A DNA stretch of 64,000 nucleotides from Alistipes indistinctus YIT 12060 (GCF_025144995.1 NZ_CP102250.1:1860001-1924000); one strand, 5' to 3'; positions 37,584 through 47,159 are shown, counted from the first letter of the stretch. Translations and numbers: made by a program. The notes: generated from the sequence alone by a model not told the origin.

Positions 37584-39179
37584 ATGAAAAAATACTTGAT
37601 AGCACTTTCGCTGGTGGGACTGGTCACCACCTCATGCTACGAAAAGCTAAACATCACTCCTCCCAATGCAATTACGAATGAACAGGTGTTGGAGTTGCTG
37701 AAAAACGGCAATGACGAAACCGTAACGACCATTATGGGAGCTCTGGCGGACGGTTTGAATGCCGAGTTCAAGCATACCGGTTCTTTGAACGGTTGGAGCA
37801 ATGAATATTACACTTATGCCCAGGCGCTCGATGTCAATCGCAGTTTTGCGGGTAACGATATGGTATTGTCCGCTCAACCGCCCACTGGGGATGATCTGGC
37901 CATGTATAATTTTACCGGCCTTCGGACTTCCGATAATGTTACTAATGAGCCGTTTTGGATCCGGGGTTATGATTTGGTCCAAGCCGCAAATAAGGTTTTC
38001 AACCTATTGACCGACGAACTGGTAGCTGCAAACGGCAATGTCAAACTGAAGGAATATCAAGGCCGTGCTTACCTTACGCGTGCCTATGGCTATCTCTTCC
38101 TGATGGAGAACTATGGAACCGATGAATTGGGTGTTCCCATTTATACACGTTACACCCTGGCCCAGGAAGTTCAGGCTCGTGCTTCAGCTGCCGCGACATT
38201 CGATTCCATTATCCTTTGGACGAAAAAAGCCGTATCATTGTTCGAAGCGGCCGGGATCGGATACACTCAAAACGTTAACGGCGATCTGAACCTGGGTGTT
38301 GCAAATTACGTGCTGGCACGCGCTGCGCTCTGGAAACAGGATTGGGCAACCGCAATCACTGCTTGCGACAAACTGATCGCCAATTACTCCCTGATGAACG
38401 AGCAGCAGTATGTAGCCCGCAACGAACCAGGGGAAAGCGGAGAAAAGTATGTCTATTATGCAGAGAGCCGGGGATTCACGAACCTAAAGGCTAATCCGGA
38501 ATGTATTATGGGTTGGGACAATGCCAATAAAGGCAGGGAGTCCGCCAACTACTGGCTGAATTTCATGGCCAACGGTAAACAAGCCCGTATCGACAACCGA
38601 CTTTATGAGAAGATTGCTGATCAAGACTATCGCAAAGCGAACTTCCAGAAAGCAGCTTTCGGAAAATTCATTGCACCGAGCACAAATGGTTTTGCAACCG
38701 ACGGTAGCGAATATGACATCGGATCGTACATCAATCTCAAATTCGCAGCCAATGTAGGTATCGGCGGGAAAATCGGAAATACCACTGTATCGCAACCCGG
38801 TATTATCGATTACAGCCTCTTCCGTGTTTCGGAAGCCTATCTAATGAAGGCTGAAGCTCAGGCTCAGAGCGGTCAGGGGGATCCGAAAGCCACGCTGAAC
38901 ATCCTGATCAGTGCCCGCACCAACGGTGCTCTGGACTGCGACAGCTATCCGAGCATGAGCGGTATGAGTGCACTGGATATGGTAAAATTACAAACCCGTA
39001 TCGAAATGTGGGGTGAGCATTCGTTGGAATTTTACAACAACCGGCGTTGGAAAGTCAATGTAGATCGCAGCGGTTCGACCGTTCACCATACTGCAGGACA
39101 AATTCCATATGCACAGTTAGTATTGCAAATCCCACAGCAAGAGATCAATACCAACAATTTGATCGTACAAAATCCGTAA
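37584..39179 (+). CDS. SusD-family surface glycan-binding lipoprotein, cassette 4 (predicted expressed)
   Basis: 531 residues, the shortest SusD here; lipobox SLVGLVTTSC, Cys18, then YEKLNITPPNAITNEQVLEL (Thr where the others have Ala). Scaffold motifs include LKEYQGRAYLTRAYGYLFLM, SLFRVSEAYLMKAEAQAQSG and RIEMWGEHSLEFYNNRRW. It starts 12 bp after the SusC4 stop, so it is translated from the same mRNA. Confidence 0.95.
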   Translation: MKKYLIALSLVGLVTTSCYEKLNITPPNAITNEQVLELLKNGNDETVTTIMGALADGLNAEFKHTGSLNGWSNEYYTYAQALDVNRSFAGNDMVLSAQPPTGDDLAMYNFTGLRTSDNVTNEPFWIRGYDLVQAANKVFNLLTDELVAANGNVKLKEYQGRAYLTRAYGYLFLMENYGTDELGVPIYTRYTLAQEVQARASAAATFDSIILWTKKAVSLFEAAGIGYTQNVNGDLNLGVANYVLARAALWKQDWATAITACDKLIANYSLMNEQQYVARNEPGESGEKYVYYAESRGFTNLKANPECIMGWDNANKGRESANYWLNFMANGKQARIDNRLYEKIADQDYRKANFQKAAFGKFIAPSTNGFATDGSEYDIGSYINLKFAANVGIGGKIGNTTVSQPGIIDYSLFRVSEAYLMKAEAQAQSGQGDPKATLNILISARTNGALDCDSYPSMSGMSALDMVKLQTRIEMWGEHSLEFYNNRRWKVNVDRSGSTVHHTAGQIPYAQLVLQIPQQEINTNNLIVQNP

Positions 39180-39189
39180 TTCTTACAGA

Positions 39190-39268
39190 CTGTGGTAGGA
39201 TCGTGAAAAGAGAGGTTGGGGAGAGGCAACTGTTGTTGTTAACCTCTCCGGACACGGTCCTGCTACAG
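39190..39268 (+). other. Stem-loop element in the SusD4 3' region
   Basis: Arms CTGTGGTAGGATCGTG (39190-39205) and CACGGTCCTGCTACAG (39253-39268), with a G-U pair and one mismatch. The loop contains a second pairing, GGAGAGG with CCTCTCC. Confidence 0.62.
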
Positions 39269-39324
39269 AATCTGTATTAACAAGATCAACACCAATTTAC
39301 ACCCTTAACACCTTTTACAACAAA

Positions 39325-39425
39325 TTTTGCCTAACCTTTTTTACTTCTCAAATAATTAATAGGTTAGATTAATCAGTTTCACAGCTGGCCAGGGCGGAAC
39401 CGCAAGTTCCGCCCTGGTTTTTGTT
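39325..39425 (+). terminator. Conserved 3' block of cassette 4 with strong intrinsic terminator
   Basis: TTTTGCCTAACC begins the block. The terminator arms are CCAGGGCGGAAC (39389-39400) and GTTCCGCCCTGG (39406-39417), followed by TTTTTGTTT. Confidence 0.86.
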
Positions 39426-39470
39426 TGATCACTCCGCCCGATTTAACGAATCTGCATATCCCGCCAAATC

Positions 39471-39514
39471 AGCCGGAGGGTAGTGGCGATTACGGCCACT
39501 ACCCTCCGGCTTTT
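39471..39514 (+). terminator. Second terminator between SusD4 and SusC5
   Basis: 17-bp arms AGCCGGAGGGTAGTGGC (39471-39487) and GCCACTACCCTCCGGCT (39495-39511), then TTTT. Nearly the same sequence as the hairpin upstream of SusC1. Confidence 0.8.
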
Positions 39515-39540
39515 CAATACACCTAAATAAATTATTATCT

Positions 39541-39621
39541 GGACTTTTTAAGACATTTCATAATGTTGTTTTTAGGTCTTTAAATGCGCTGTTTAGGCAT
39601 GCCAAAAAGGCGTGCTTCAAA
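39541..39621 (+). repeat. Conserved block upstream of site 5
   Basis: Matches the blocks before sites 1 and 2 (GTTGTTTTTAGGTCTTTAAA, GGCGTGCTTCAAA). No consensus promoter. Confidence 0.6.
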
Positions 39622-39632
39622 CGAACGATTAA
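39622..39632 (+). repeat. 11-bp SusC-associated site 5 (putative recombination site)
   Basis: CGAACGATTAA reading toward SusC5. The downstream flank AACACACAAG is identical to site 6. Confidence 0.8.
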
Positions 39633-39714
39633 AACACACAAGACACTGTATAACAGCTTGTTACATAGTGGTTTAATCGGCGTATACCTTTTTATTAACC
39701 TTAAACAATTAATT
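39633..39714 (+). promoter_or_regulatory. SusC5 5' leader, type C hairpin
   Basis: Arms CACTGTATAACA (39644-39655) and TGTTACATAGTG (39659-39670) pair with one mismatch and a short loop. The proximal part TCGGCGTATACC is as in SusC1. Identical to the SusC6 leader. Confidence 0.65.
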
Positions 39715-42700
39715 ATGAAAGGAACTCTACGATTGTTTTTAGTGCTGTGTATCACAGCATTAAGCATGACGCTGGTTCAGGCGCAGGAGCGGACTTACTC
39801 CGGCGTGGTGAAGGGCAGTGACGGGCAACCGATCATCGGCGCCAGCGTGGAAGTGGTGGGTACCACCGTAGGTACTTCGACGGGCCTTGACGGTGACTAC
39901 ACCATCAAAGCCAACCAAGGGAGCAAGATCAAATACTCCTTCCTGGGCACGAAGTCCGTGACGGTTACCGCAGGTGGCAGCACTACCATTAACGTCACCC
40001 TCGAAGACGATGCCACGGCATTGGACGAGGTTGTAGTACAGGCTTTCGGTACGATTAAGAAAAAAGACCTGACGGGCTCCATCAGTACGATCGACTCGAA
40101 GCTGATCAGCTCGCAGTCTAACTCGACGCTGTCCAATGCATTGGAGGGAGCCATCCCGGGTATCCAAGTATCTTCTGTCGACGGTCAGCCGGGTTTGGAT
40201 ATGGGTATCCGTGTCCGCGGTATCGGTTCCGCCAGCCAGAGCAATGCGAACGCCTTGATCGTTGTGGACGGTGTGCCTTATGCTAATACTTACGGGTACG
40301 GCAAGAACGTCCTCTCAACGATGAACCCGAAAGATGTGGAATCGATCACGGTTCTGAAAGATGCCGCTTCGACCGCCCTGTGGGGTTCGCGTGGTGCCAA
40401 CGGTGTGATTATGGTAACCACCAAGCGCGGCCAGCAGGGCAAAGCGAAGATCACCTTCGAAGGCAAATGGGGTATCAACATGATCGCAGACAACCAGCCG
40501 AACCTGATCCGCGGCGTGGAAGACAACTACGAGATGATGTGGGAAGGTATCTACAACTCGGTACGTTACGGCAGCAAGGAGTTGTACACGACCAACTTCA
40601 GCAATCCGAACATGAGCCATGAGGATGCGGCCCTGTTCGCCAGCCAGCACCTGTTCGACTATAACGGCAGTACGACTTTATTCGCCAGGAATACCCTCGG
40701 CAACTGGATGTATTACGATGTCCCGGGCGCCAACTACGTGACCACCGGTACGGGCACCAACACCTCGGCCACCATGATGGACGCCTACCTGATCGATCCG
40801 GCCACCGGCAGGATCAATGCCAATGCCAGGAAACTGTGGAATGTCGACGACTGGCGCGACCTCGTCTACAAGCGGCAGTTCCGCCAGGAGTACACGGTGA
40901 CCGCCAGCGGTGCCACGGACAAAACCGACTACTTCCTTTCGGCCGGTTATATGTCGGACCCCTCCTACATCGACAACTCGCACTTCAACCGCTACAGTGT
41001 CCGCTCAAACATCAATACACAGGTGACCAAATGGTTGAAAGCCGGACTGAACATGTCTTACAGCCGCCGGTCGACCCAGATGCAGAACGGCCGCTACAGC
41101 TCCCGTAACCCGGGCGCCATGGTGCAGAACGTATTTACCTGGACCAATATCTACAATCCGCTGGCATCGATCTACCAGCGCGACGCGCAGGGTAACATGA
41201 TGTACGATGAGGAAGGAAACAAACAGGTGATCCACTATTACGATCAGCAGTACTCTCCGGTAGGTCCCGTCGTGCCGAAATGGGGCGGTACTTCTAAAAC
41301 CACCGGTTATGACCTGCAGTACCAGATGGATAACTCCAAAACGGAGTACATTCAGAACGACATCTCGACGATCGGTTACGTGGAGGCCAAATTCCTCAAG
41401 GACTTCACCTTCAATGCCCGCATGTCCTACGATCAATCCTACGGCATGCGCTACATCTACCTGCCCAAGAAATGGGGAGAGTCGGCCGGCACCGAACAGG
41501 GTATGATGGGACGTAACTATCATCAAACAAACACAATCAACGCGCAGCAGACCCTGAATTGGGGCCACGACTACGGTAAACACCACGTAGACGCCATCAT
41601 CGGTCATGAATTCGACTGGATGAATTCCCAGAATTTGAACTACAAGAGCTCTTTGTCCCTGATCGACGGCTTCGACACGTTCGCCAACTTCATCTACCTG
41701 AACAACGGCGGTACCTTCTCGGGCGTCGGCGGCGGCGAGGATCAGGAGGCCCTGGAAGGTTACTTCGGCCGCGCCAACTACATCTACGACAACAAATACT
41801 ACCTGACCGCTTCGCTCCGTACCGACGGTTCCTCGAAGTTCAAAGAGATGGACAAACGCTGGGGCGTCTTCTGGAGCGTCGGCGGTGCATGGCGTATCTC
41901 GGCCGAAAACTGGATGCAGAGCGCTTCCAGCTGGCTGACCGACCTGAAGATCCGTGCCGACTACGGCGTGATCGGCAACCAGAGCGGTATCGGACGATAC
42001 GGCGGCTACCAGACCTGGTCTTACGGTGCGACGGGTTACACCACACCGGGTTCTTACGCTCCGAAAGGTTGGAAATTGACCCAGAATGCCGCTCCCAACA
42101 CGGCCCTGACCTGGGAGAAGAGGAAAACGGTCGATGTCGGACTCGACTTCCGCCTGTGGGACCGCTTCTACGGTACGTTGGACTGGTACCAGACCAACAC
42201 GACCGACTTGCTGCTGGCTGCTCCGATCTCGTATGCCATGTCGGGACAGAACTCGCTGCTGCAAAACGTCGGTGAACTGCGTACCCGCGGTTTCGAGTTC
42301 GACCTGGGCGTAGACATCATCAAAACGCCGGACATCCTCTGGTCGTTTGCAGTAAACGGTGCGCATTACAAAGTCAAGATGATGAAGGCGCCCGAATCGA
42401 TGATTAACCAGGAGGACGCGCTGCACTCGCAGAAATGGTGGTATGCGACCGCCGATGCGTGGAACGCTACCGGCGGTACCGGTTCGGGTTCTGCGGCCGC
42501 TTACCGCCGCTGGATCGGAGGCGATTACTACAATATCATCGCCGCCAAATACATGGGCGTGGACAAAACGACCGGTCTGCCGCTGTTCGGCGCGCTGGTG
42601 ACCGAGTCGAACCAAAGCAAATTCCCCAACGCCAAAGTGGGTGAGGTCGTCGCTACGACCGACTATTCGGAGGCTTACATGTTCGATCTGGGCGATGCCA

Positions 42701-43236
42701 CTCCCGACCTGATGGGCGGTTTCAGCACCTCGTTCCGCTGGAAAGACCTCGACTTCTCGGCCCAGTTCGCCTTCCAGATCGGAGGCAAGTTCTTTAGCCA
42801 CCTGTACGGCGACTATGCATACGACGTATCGGGTATGGGTAACCGAAACCTTTCACAGGAATTGCTCGGCAATACCTTCAATGCGGAGAACACCAACGCC
42901 AAATTCCCGATGCTGATGAAATATTCGCCTAACGGCAGTAATACCTATTTGGGCGGTAACCGTGTTAGTAGCGGAAACACCTATACAGATCTGGCGGTCT
43001 TCAGCGCTTCTTACCTGAGTGTGAAGAACATTACCGTGGGATACAGTTTCCCGCAGAAATGGATGGACAAGATCGGTATCGGCGGCATCCGCGTATACGC
43101 TTCGCTGGACAACATGTGGCTGTTCTGCAAAAACGGTATCGATCCGCGCAACTCGATCACCGGCGGTTTCGACATCGGACCGATGGTTTATCCGATGATG
43201 CGCTCCTGCTCACTGGGTGTTAACGTAACTTTCTAA
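39715..43236 (+). CDS. SusC-family TonB-dependent outer membrane transporter, cassette 5
   Basis: 1173 residues from MKGTLRLFLVLCITALSM; an in-frame ATG at 39658 (MLHSGLIGVYLF) lies in the leader. KANQGSKIKYSF allele as in SusC6, TonB-box-like EVVVQAFGTIKKKDL, plug with the insertion YANTYGYGKNVLSTMNPKDV resembling the SusC2 variant, WGSRGANGVIMV, barrel ending MRSCSLGVNVTF. The sequence is visibly more GC-rich than cassettes 2 and 3, suggesting a separate history. It is preceded by two terminators and no consensus promoter. Confidence 0.95.
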   Translation: MKGTLRLFLVLCITALSMTLVQAQERTYSGVVKGSDGQPIIGASVEVVGTTVGTSTGLDGDYTIKANQGSKIKYSFLGTKSVTVTAGGSTTINVTLEDDATALDEVVVQAFGTIKKKDLTGSISTIDSKLISSQSNSTLSNALEGAIPGIQVSSVDGQPGLDMGIRVRGIGSASQSNANALIVVDGVPYANTYGYGKNVLSTMNPKDVESITVLKDAASTALWGSRGANGVIMVTTKRGQQGKAKITFEGKWGINMIADNQPNLIRGVEDNYEMMWEGIYNSVRYGSKELYTTNFSNPNMSHEDAALFASQHLFDYNGSTTLFARNTLGNWMYYDVPGANYVTTGTGTNTSATMMDAYLIDPATGRINANARKLWNVDDWRDLVYKRQFRQEYTVTASGATDKTDYFLSAGYMSDPSYIDNSHFNRYSVRSNINTQVTKWLKAGLNMSYSRRSTQMQNGRYSSRNPGAMVQNVFTWTNIYNPLASIYQRDAQGNMMYDEEGNKQVIHYYDQQYSPVGPVVPKWGGTSKTTGYDLQYQMDNSKTEYIQNDISTIGYVEAKFLKDFTFNARMSYDQSYGMRYIYLPKKWGESAGTEQGMMGRNYHQTNTINAQQTLNWGHDYGKHHVDAIIGHEFDWMNSQNLNYKSSLSLIDGFDTFANFIYLNNGGTFSGVGGGEDQEALEGYFGRANYIYDNKYYLTASLRTDGSSKFKEMDKRWGVFWSVGGAWRISAENWMQSASSWLTDLKIRADYGVIGNQSGIGRYGGYQTWSYGATGYTTPGSYAPKGWKLTQNAAPNTALTWEKRKTVDVGLDFRLWDRFYGTLDWYQTNTTDLLLAAPISYAMSGQNSLLQNVGELRTRGFEFDLGVDIIKTPDILWSFAVNGAHYKVKMMKAPESMINQEDALHSQKWWYATADAWNATGGTGSGSAAAYRRWIGGDYYNIIAAKYMGVDKTTGLPLFGALVTESNQSKFPNAKVGEVVATTDYSEAYMFDLGDATPDLMGGFSTSFRWKDLDFSAQFAFQIGGKFFSHLYGDYAYDVSGMGNRNLSQELLGNTFNAENTNAKFPMLMKYSPNGSNTYLGGNRVSSGNTYTDLAVFSASYLSVKNITVGYSFPQKWMDKIGIGGIRVYASLDNMWLFCKNGIDPRNSITGGFDIGPMVYPMMRSCSLGVNVTF

Positions 43237-43248
43237 ATTTTACGAATT

Positions 43249-44892
43249 ATGAAAAAATACTTGATAGCACTTTCCGCGCTGGCCTTCGCGACCACGTCGT
43301 GTTATGAGAAACTGAATATCGCTCCGCCCAACGCCATCTCCAACGAACAGGTGCAGGAGTTGCTGAAAACGGCGGACGATGAAACGATCGAAACCATCCT
43401 GGGGGCGATCGCCAACACGCTGAAACCCGAGATGTACGGCAGCGGATACAATTTCCGCTACTCCGGTAACCTCGACGGAACCTGGAGCGGACAGTTCATC
43501 GCCCGCCTCAGTTGCGGTAACGATATCGTAAAAGGTAACTGGCAAAACCCTGGGGATGACTATTACAACGGTGAAAACATCACTGGAGAAACCAATGCCA
43601 ACAACCCGAGTTGGTGGCACCGGGCTTTCAGAATGACCACGACCGCCAACAAAGCGGCCACCATGATCAACGAAGAGCTGATTGCGGAAAACCCGAGCAA
43701 TCTGTTAAAAAAGTACCTGGGAGGGATCTATGTTATCCGTGCATTCGGGTATCTCTATGCCCAGGAGACCTTCGGGACCAACAGCCTGGGTATGCCGATC
43801 TATACGAAATACGATATCAGTCAGCCGGCAGTGGCCCGTGCTTCGGCCAAAGAGACCCTCGACTCGGTAATCCGGTGGGCTACCCGCGCGGATGCACTCT
43901 TCGAAGCTGCCGGAGTCGGTTTCAAAGCGACGCCGGCCAGTGACCTGACCCGCGGCCTGACCAATTACGTCATCGCCCGTGCCGCGCTGCTGGCTGTCGA
44001 GGCCGAAGGGGCGAATGCAAGCACCTATTTCGCAACGGCATCGGCCGCCTGCGACAAGATGTTGGGTGCAGGAGCGTCTCTGATGACCGAAGAGCAATAT
44101 GTACAAAAGCAGTCCGGCGTTACGACGATCGAAGGGGCCGACTATCCTGTCTGGAAAGCTGCGACCAGCGGTTTCATGAACTTCGAGCTGAACCCTGAAG
44201 CGCTTTACGGTTTCGGCTGGCAGTACGGCGGCGGCGGGCAGATCGTTACCTATGCCAATACATGGGGTGGTTCGTACCGTATTGACGACCGGCTTTACAA
44301 CAAGATCGATCCGAACGACTACCGCAAGGATAACTTCCATCCGCAGATTCCGGCCGACTTCCCGACGATCTCTTATGCAGGTGCCAGCTCGTTTATCGAC
44401 GGAGGTACCAGTGAAGTTCCGACTTACTGGACTTCGAAATTCACGAACAACGTAGGTCTCGGCGGAGAAGTCGGCAACTCGAATGTAACCGTACGCAACC
44501 GTGTTGACTACGCTTTTATCCGTTTGTCCGAGATTTACCTGATGAAGGCTGAAATTCAAGCCCGTACCGGAGATGAAGGAGGGGCGAAAAATACGCTGAA
44601 CACGTTGCTGAACGCCCGTACCAAAGCCGGAGCTACTCCGCTGACCTGCGACAACTATCAGGGCATGAGTGGACTGAGCGCTCTGCAGATGGTGCAGCTC
44701 CAGTCCCGCATCGAACTGTGGGGTGAAGGTGGCCTCGAGTGGTTCAACAACCGCCGCTGGAACATTCCGGTGAACCGTCAGGGTTCTACGGTACACTGGA
44801 ATCCTGCGATGACCTATCCGGTTTCACAGATGACCATGAAGATTCCTTCGGAGGAGATTTCATCGAACCCGAACTGTCAGCAAAATCCTTGA
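43249..44892 (+). CDS. SusD-family surface glycan-binding lipoprotein, cassette 5
   Basis: 547 residues; lipobox ALAFATTSC with Cys18, then YEKLNIAPPNAISNEQVQEL. Scaffold motifs include LKKYLGGIYVIRAFGYLYAQ, YAFIRLSEIYLMKAEIQART and RIELWGEGGLEWFNNRRW. It starts 12 bp after SusC5 and runs convergently toward SusD6, whose 3' region has the same terminator family in opposite orientation. Confidence 0.95.
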   Translation: MKKYLIALSALAFATTSCYEKLNIAPPNAISNEQVQELLKTADDETIETILGAIANTLKPEMYGSGYNFRYSGNLDGTWSGQFIARLSCGNDIVKGNWQNPGDDYYNGENITGETNANNPSWWHRAFRMTTTANKAATMINEELIAENPSNLLKKYLGGIYVIRAFGYLYAQETFGTNSLGMPIYTKYDISQPAVARASAKETLDSVIRWATRADALFEAAGVGFKATPASDLTRGLTNYVIARAALLAVEAEGANASTYFATASAACDKMLGAGASLMTEEQYVQKQSGVTTIEGADYPVWKAATSGFMNFELNPEALYGFGWQYGGGGQIVTYANTWGGSYRIDDRLYNKIDPNDYRKDNFHPQIPADFPTISYAGASSFIDGGTSEVPTYWTSKFTNNVGLGGEVGNSNVTVRNRVDYAFIRLSEIYLMKAEIQARTGDEGGAKNTLNTLLNARTKAGATPLTCDNYQGMSGLSALQMVQLQSRIELWGEGGLEWFNNRRWNIPVNRQGSTVHWNPAMTYPVSQMTMKIPSEEISSNPNCQQNP

Positions 44893-44905
44893 TCCGTTTA
44901 CAGAA

Positions 44906-44985
44906 CTGTAGCGGGATCGTGAAAGGAGGGGTGTGGGAGAGCCAACAGTTTGTTGTTGACCTCTCCGGACACGGTCCTGCCACAG
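44906..44985 (+). other. Stem-loop element in the SusD5 3' region
   Basis: Arms CTGTAGCGGGATCGTG (44906-44921) and CACGGTCCTGCCACAG (44970-44985), with a wobble and a mismatch. The loop contains GGGAGAG/CTCTCC and the string CCAACAGTTTGTTGTTGAC, shared with cassettes 4 and 6. Confidence 0.62.
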
Positions 44986-45040
44986 ATCTGTATTAACGAG
45001 ATCAACTCCAATTTACACCCTTAACACTTTTTACAACAAA

Positions 45041-45140
45041 TTTTGCCTAACCTTTTTTACTTCTCAAATAATTAATAGGTTAGATTAATCAGTTTCACAG
45101 CTGGCCAGGGCAGAACCGCAAGTTCCGCCCTGGTTTTGTA
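45041..45140 (+). terminator. Conserved 3' block of cassette 5 with intrinsic terminator
   Basis: Block from TTTTGCCTAACC. Arms CCAGGGCAGAAC (45105-45116) and GTTCCGCCCTGG (45122-45133) with one mismatch, then TTTT. Confidence 0.83.
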
Positions 45141-45301
45141 TTATAACCCTAAGCTATGTCAGCAGGCATATCTAATACAAATTCACTGATTATTAAATTA
45201 ATGTATACTTTGCTATTCTCGTTTAAAAACGAGGAGATGATAAAATTTTAAATTTCCTACAAACCGGGAACAGATATCGAGTGCAGGTAAAACAACAATA
45301 C
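45141..45301. other. Convergent spacer between cassettes 5 and 6
   Basis: About 160 AT-rich bp between two oppositely oriented terminators, not repeated elsewhere in the window. It holds a small hairpin CTCGTTT-aa-AAACGAG (45218-45233). I see no ORF, promoter or site here. Confidence 0.5.
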
Positions 45302-45399
45302 AAAAACCAAGGCGGAACTTGCGGTTCCGCCCTGGCCAGCTGTGAAACTGATTAATCTAACCTATTAATTATTTGAGAAGTAAAAAAGGTTAGGCAAAA
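45302..45399 (-). terminator. Conserved 3' block of cassette 6 with intrinsic terminator
   Basis: Arms CCAAGGCGGAAC (45307-45318) and GTTCCGCCCTGG (45324-45335) with one mismatch, T5 run on the minus strand. The upstream CTAACC/GGTTAG hairpin is present. Confidence 0.83.
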
Positions 45400-45430
45400 T
45401 TTGTTGTAAAAGGTGTTACTGTTTTAAGTC

Positions 45431-45508
45431 CTGTAGCAGGATCGTGCAGGAGACGTTAACAACAACTGTTGGCTCTCCCACGCCCTCCTTGCACGATCCC
45501 AGCCACAG
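45431..45508 (-). other. Stem-loop element in the SusD6 3' region
   Basis: Arms CTGTAGCAGGATCGTGCAGGA (first 20 bases pair best; 45431-45451) and a partner at 45486-45508 that includes TTGCACGATCCCAGCCACAG. The loop holds the CCAACAGTTGTTGTTAAC string of this element family. Confidence 0.63.
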
Positions 45509-45516
45509 TCCTTTGA

Positions 45517-47133
45517 TTAATCCAGTACAAGATTAGGATTGGTATTGATTTCCTGCATCGGAATGCTCATGGTCATTTGCGATACGGAGAACTGCATGGC
45601 AGGATTCCAATGGTTCGCAGAACCCTGGCGGTTCACCGGAATGTTCCAGCGGTGGTTGTTGAACCACTCGAGGCCACTCTCACCCCACATCTCGATACGG
45701 GTCTGCAACTGAACCTTCTGCAATTCCGTCGTCACGTCCGACGGATAAGGATAGGTGGCAGCCGTATACCTTCCGTTCGTACGCTCCTGAATCAGCGGAT
45801 CCAAAGCGGCATTCGCACTGCCACCCTGTTGTGCCAAAGCTTCGGCTTTCATCAGGATCACCTCCGATACGCGGAACATGCAGTAGTCGATGTTCAAGGA
45901 GGTGCTCGACGCGGTTTCGACCGTCTGGCCGATACCGACGTTGGCCGCGAATTTCACGTTCATATACGGTCCCATCTGATACGTCGTACCGTCGTTGATC
46001 TTATTCAGGGGAGTGGTATACGATCCCCAAACATCCTTGTGGAAATTATCCTTACGGTAGTCTCCTTCGGCAATCTTGTCATACAACCGGGTGTCGATGC
46101 TGGCGATATTCGGAGTTGCCAGGTTGTTCGTCCAGTAGCTTGCCGAGCCGTAAGCTTTGTTGTTGTAAGGATAACCCAGAATTACTTCGGGGTTCTGCTG
46201 CAGGCAGGTAAATCCTTTGTGCTCGGCAAAGTAAGCAACGTAATCGGCGCCAGATGGAGCTTCGTTGACACCCACGTACTGCGACTCATTCATCAGCGTC
46301 GGGTAAGCGGCCAGAATCTCGTCGCAGGCACTGATCACGGTCGCCCAATCACCGGCGCACAGGGCCGCACGTGCCAGTACGAAATTGGCAACGCCCAGGT
46401 CGATATCGGTCGGATCGTCTTTGGTGTAACCCACCTGCGCGTCCTTAAGCAGCTTAACGCCGTCTTTCGCCCAGGTCAGGATCGAATCGTAAGTTTCCTT
46501 GGCCGAAGAACGCGCCACCGGAGGATTGTTGATGCTGTACTTGGTATAGATGGACAACCCGAGTTTCGAACTGCCACCGTTGGTGTACGAGTCAACATAA
46601 CACTCCATCAGGTAGTTGTATGCATACGCCCGCATCACCTGGCCCCAGCCTTTGTACTTGCGGAGCGTAAGCGAAGCATTTTCATTCAACAGCTCGTCGG
46701 TCAGGTAATTCATAACCTTGTTCGTGCTGGTAATGAGGCTGTAGCCGCGAGTCCAGTAAGCTGAAGAGACTTCCTCGGAAGCACCGTTCAGGTTGATACC
46801 CGCATAGAGGTTACCGTGGTCACCGCTCGGAGCCGTATAATCGGAAGCGCTCGTTACCAAGTCGTTACCGGTTATATTGCGGCAAAGGAGCTGTGCCTGG
46901 TAGTTGTAGAAATATTGGTTGTTGAACGTGGTATAACCGCCGCCTTTGAAGAGGGTCGGGATGTTATCGGCCATACCTCCCAATATCGTCACCACAGTCG
47001 CTTCGTCCGCTGTTTTCAGCAGTGCCTGTACCTGTTCATCGGTAATGGCGTTGGGGGGAGCGATATTCAGTTTTTCGTAACACGAGGTCGTGGCAAGGCC
47101 TACCAACGAAAGTGCTATCAGATATTTTTTCAT
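45517..47133 (-). CDS. SusD-family surface glycan-binding lipoprotein, cassette 6
   Basis: 538 residues; lipobox SLVGLATTSC with Cys18, then YEKLNIAPPNAITDEQVQAL. Scaffold motifs include LRKYKGWGQVMRAYAYNYLM, YCMFRVSEVILMKAEALAQQ and RIEMWGESGLEWFNNHRW. It starts 26 bp after the SusC6 stop, a wider gap than the 12-13 bp of the other five pairs, and ends in VLD rather than the VQN/VQNP seen in most paralogues. Confidence 0.95.
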   Translation of the reverse strand: MKKYLIALSLVGLATTSCYEKLNIAPPNAITDEQVQALLKTADEATVVTILGGMADNIPTLFKGGGYTTFNNQYFYNYQAQLLCRNITGNDLVTSASDYTAPSGDHGNLYAGINLNGASEEVSSAYWTRGYSLITSTNKVMNYLTDELLNENASLTLRKYKGWGQVMRAYAYNYLMECYVDSYTNGGSSKLGLSIYTKYSINNPPVARSSAKETYDSILTWAKDGVKLLKDAQVGYTKDDPTDIDLGVANFVLARAALCAGDWATVISACDEILAAYPTLMNESQYVGVNEAPSGADYVAYFAEHKGFTCLQQNPEVILGYPYNNKAYGSASYWTNNLATPNIASIDTRLYDKIAEGDYRKDNFHKDVWGSYTTPLNKINDGTTYQMGPYMNVKFAANVGIGQTVETASSTSLNIDYCMFRVSEVILMKAEALAQQGGSANAALDPLIQERTNGRYTAATYPYPSDVTTELQKVQLQTRIEMWGESGLEWFNNHRWNIPVNRQGSANHWNPAMQFSVSQMTMSIPMQEINTNPNLVLD

Positions 47134-47159
47134 AATTCTCTCGTTTTTATCACTCTATT

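Noticed and set aside
16780-45399. Repeated blocks between SusC/SusD pairs as a possible CRISPR or integron array.
   Set aside because: Spacing is cassette-sized, no short regular repeat-spacer pattern or cas/intI gene is present, and the repeats are explained by terminators and leaders.
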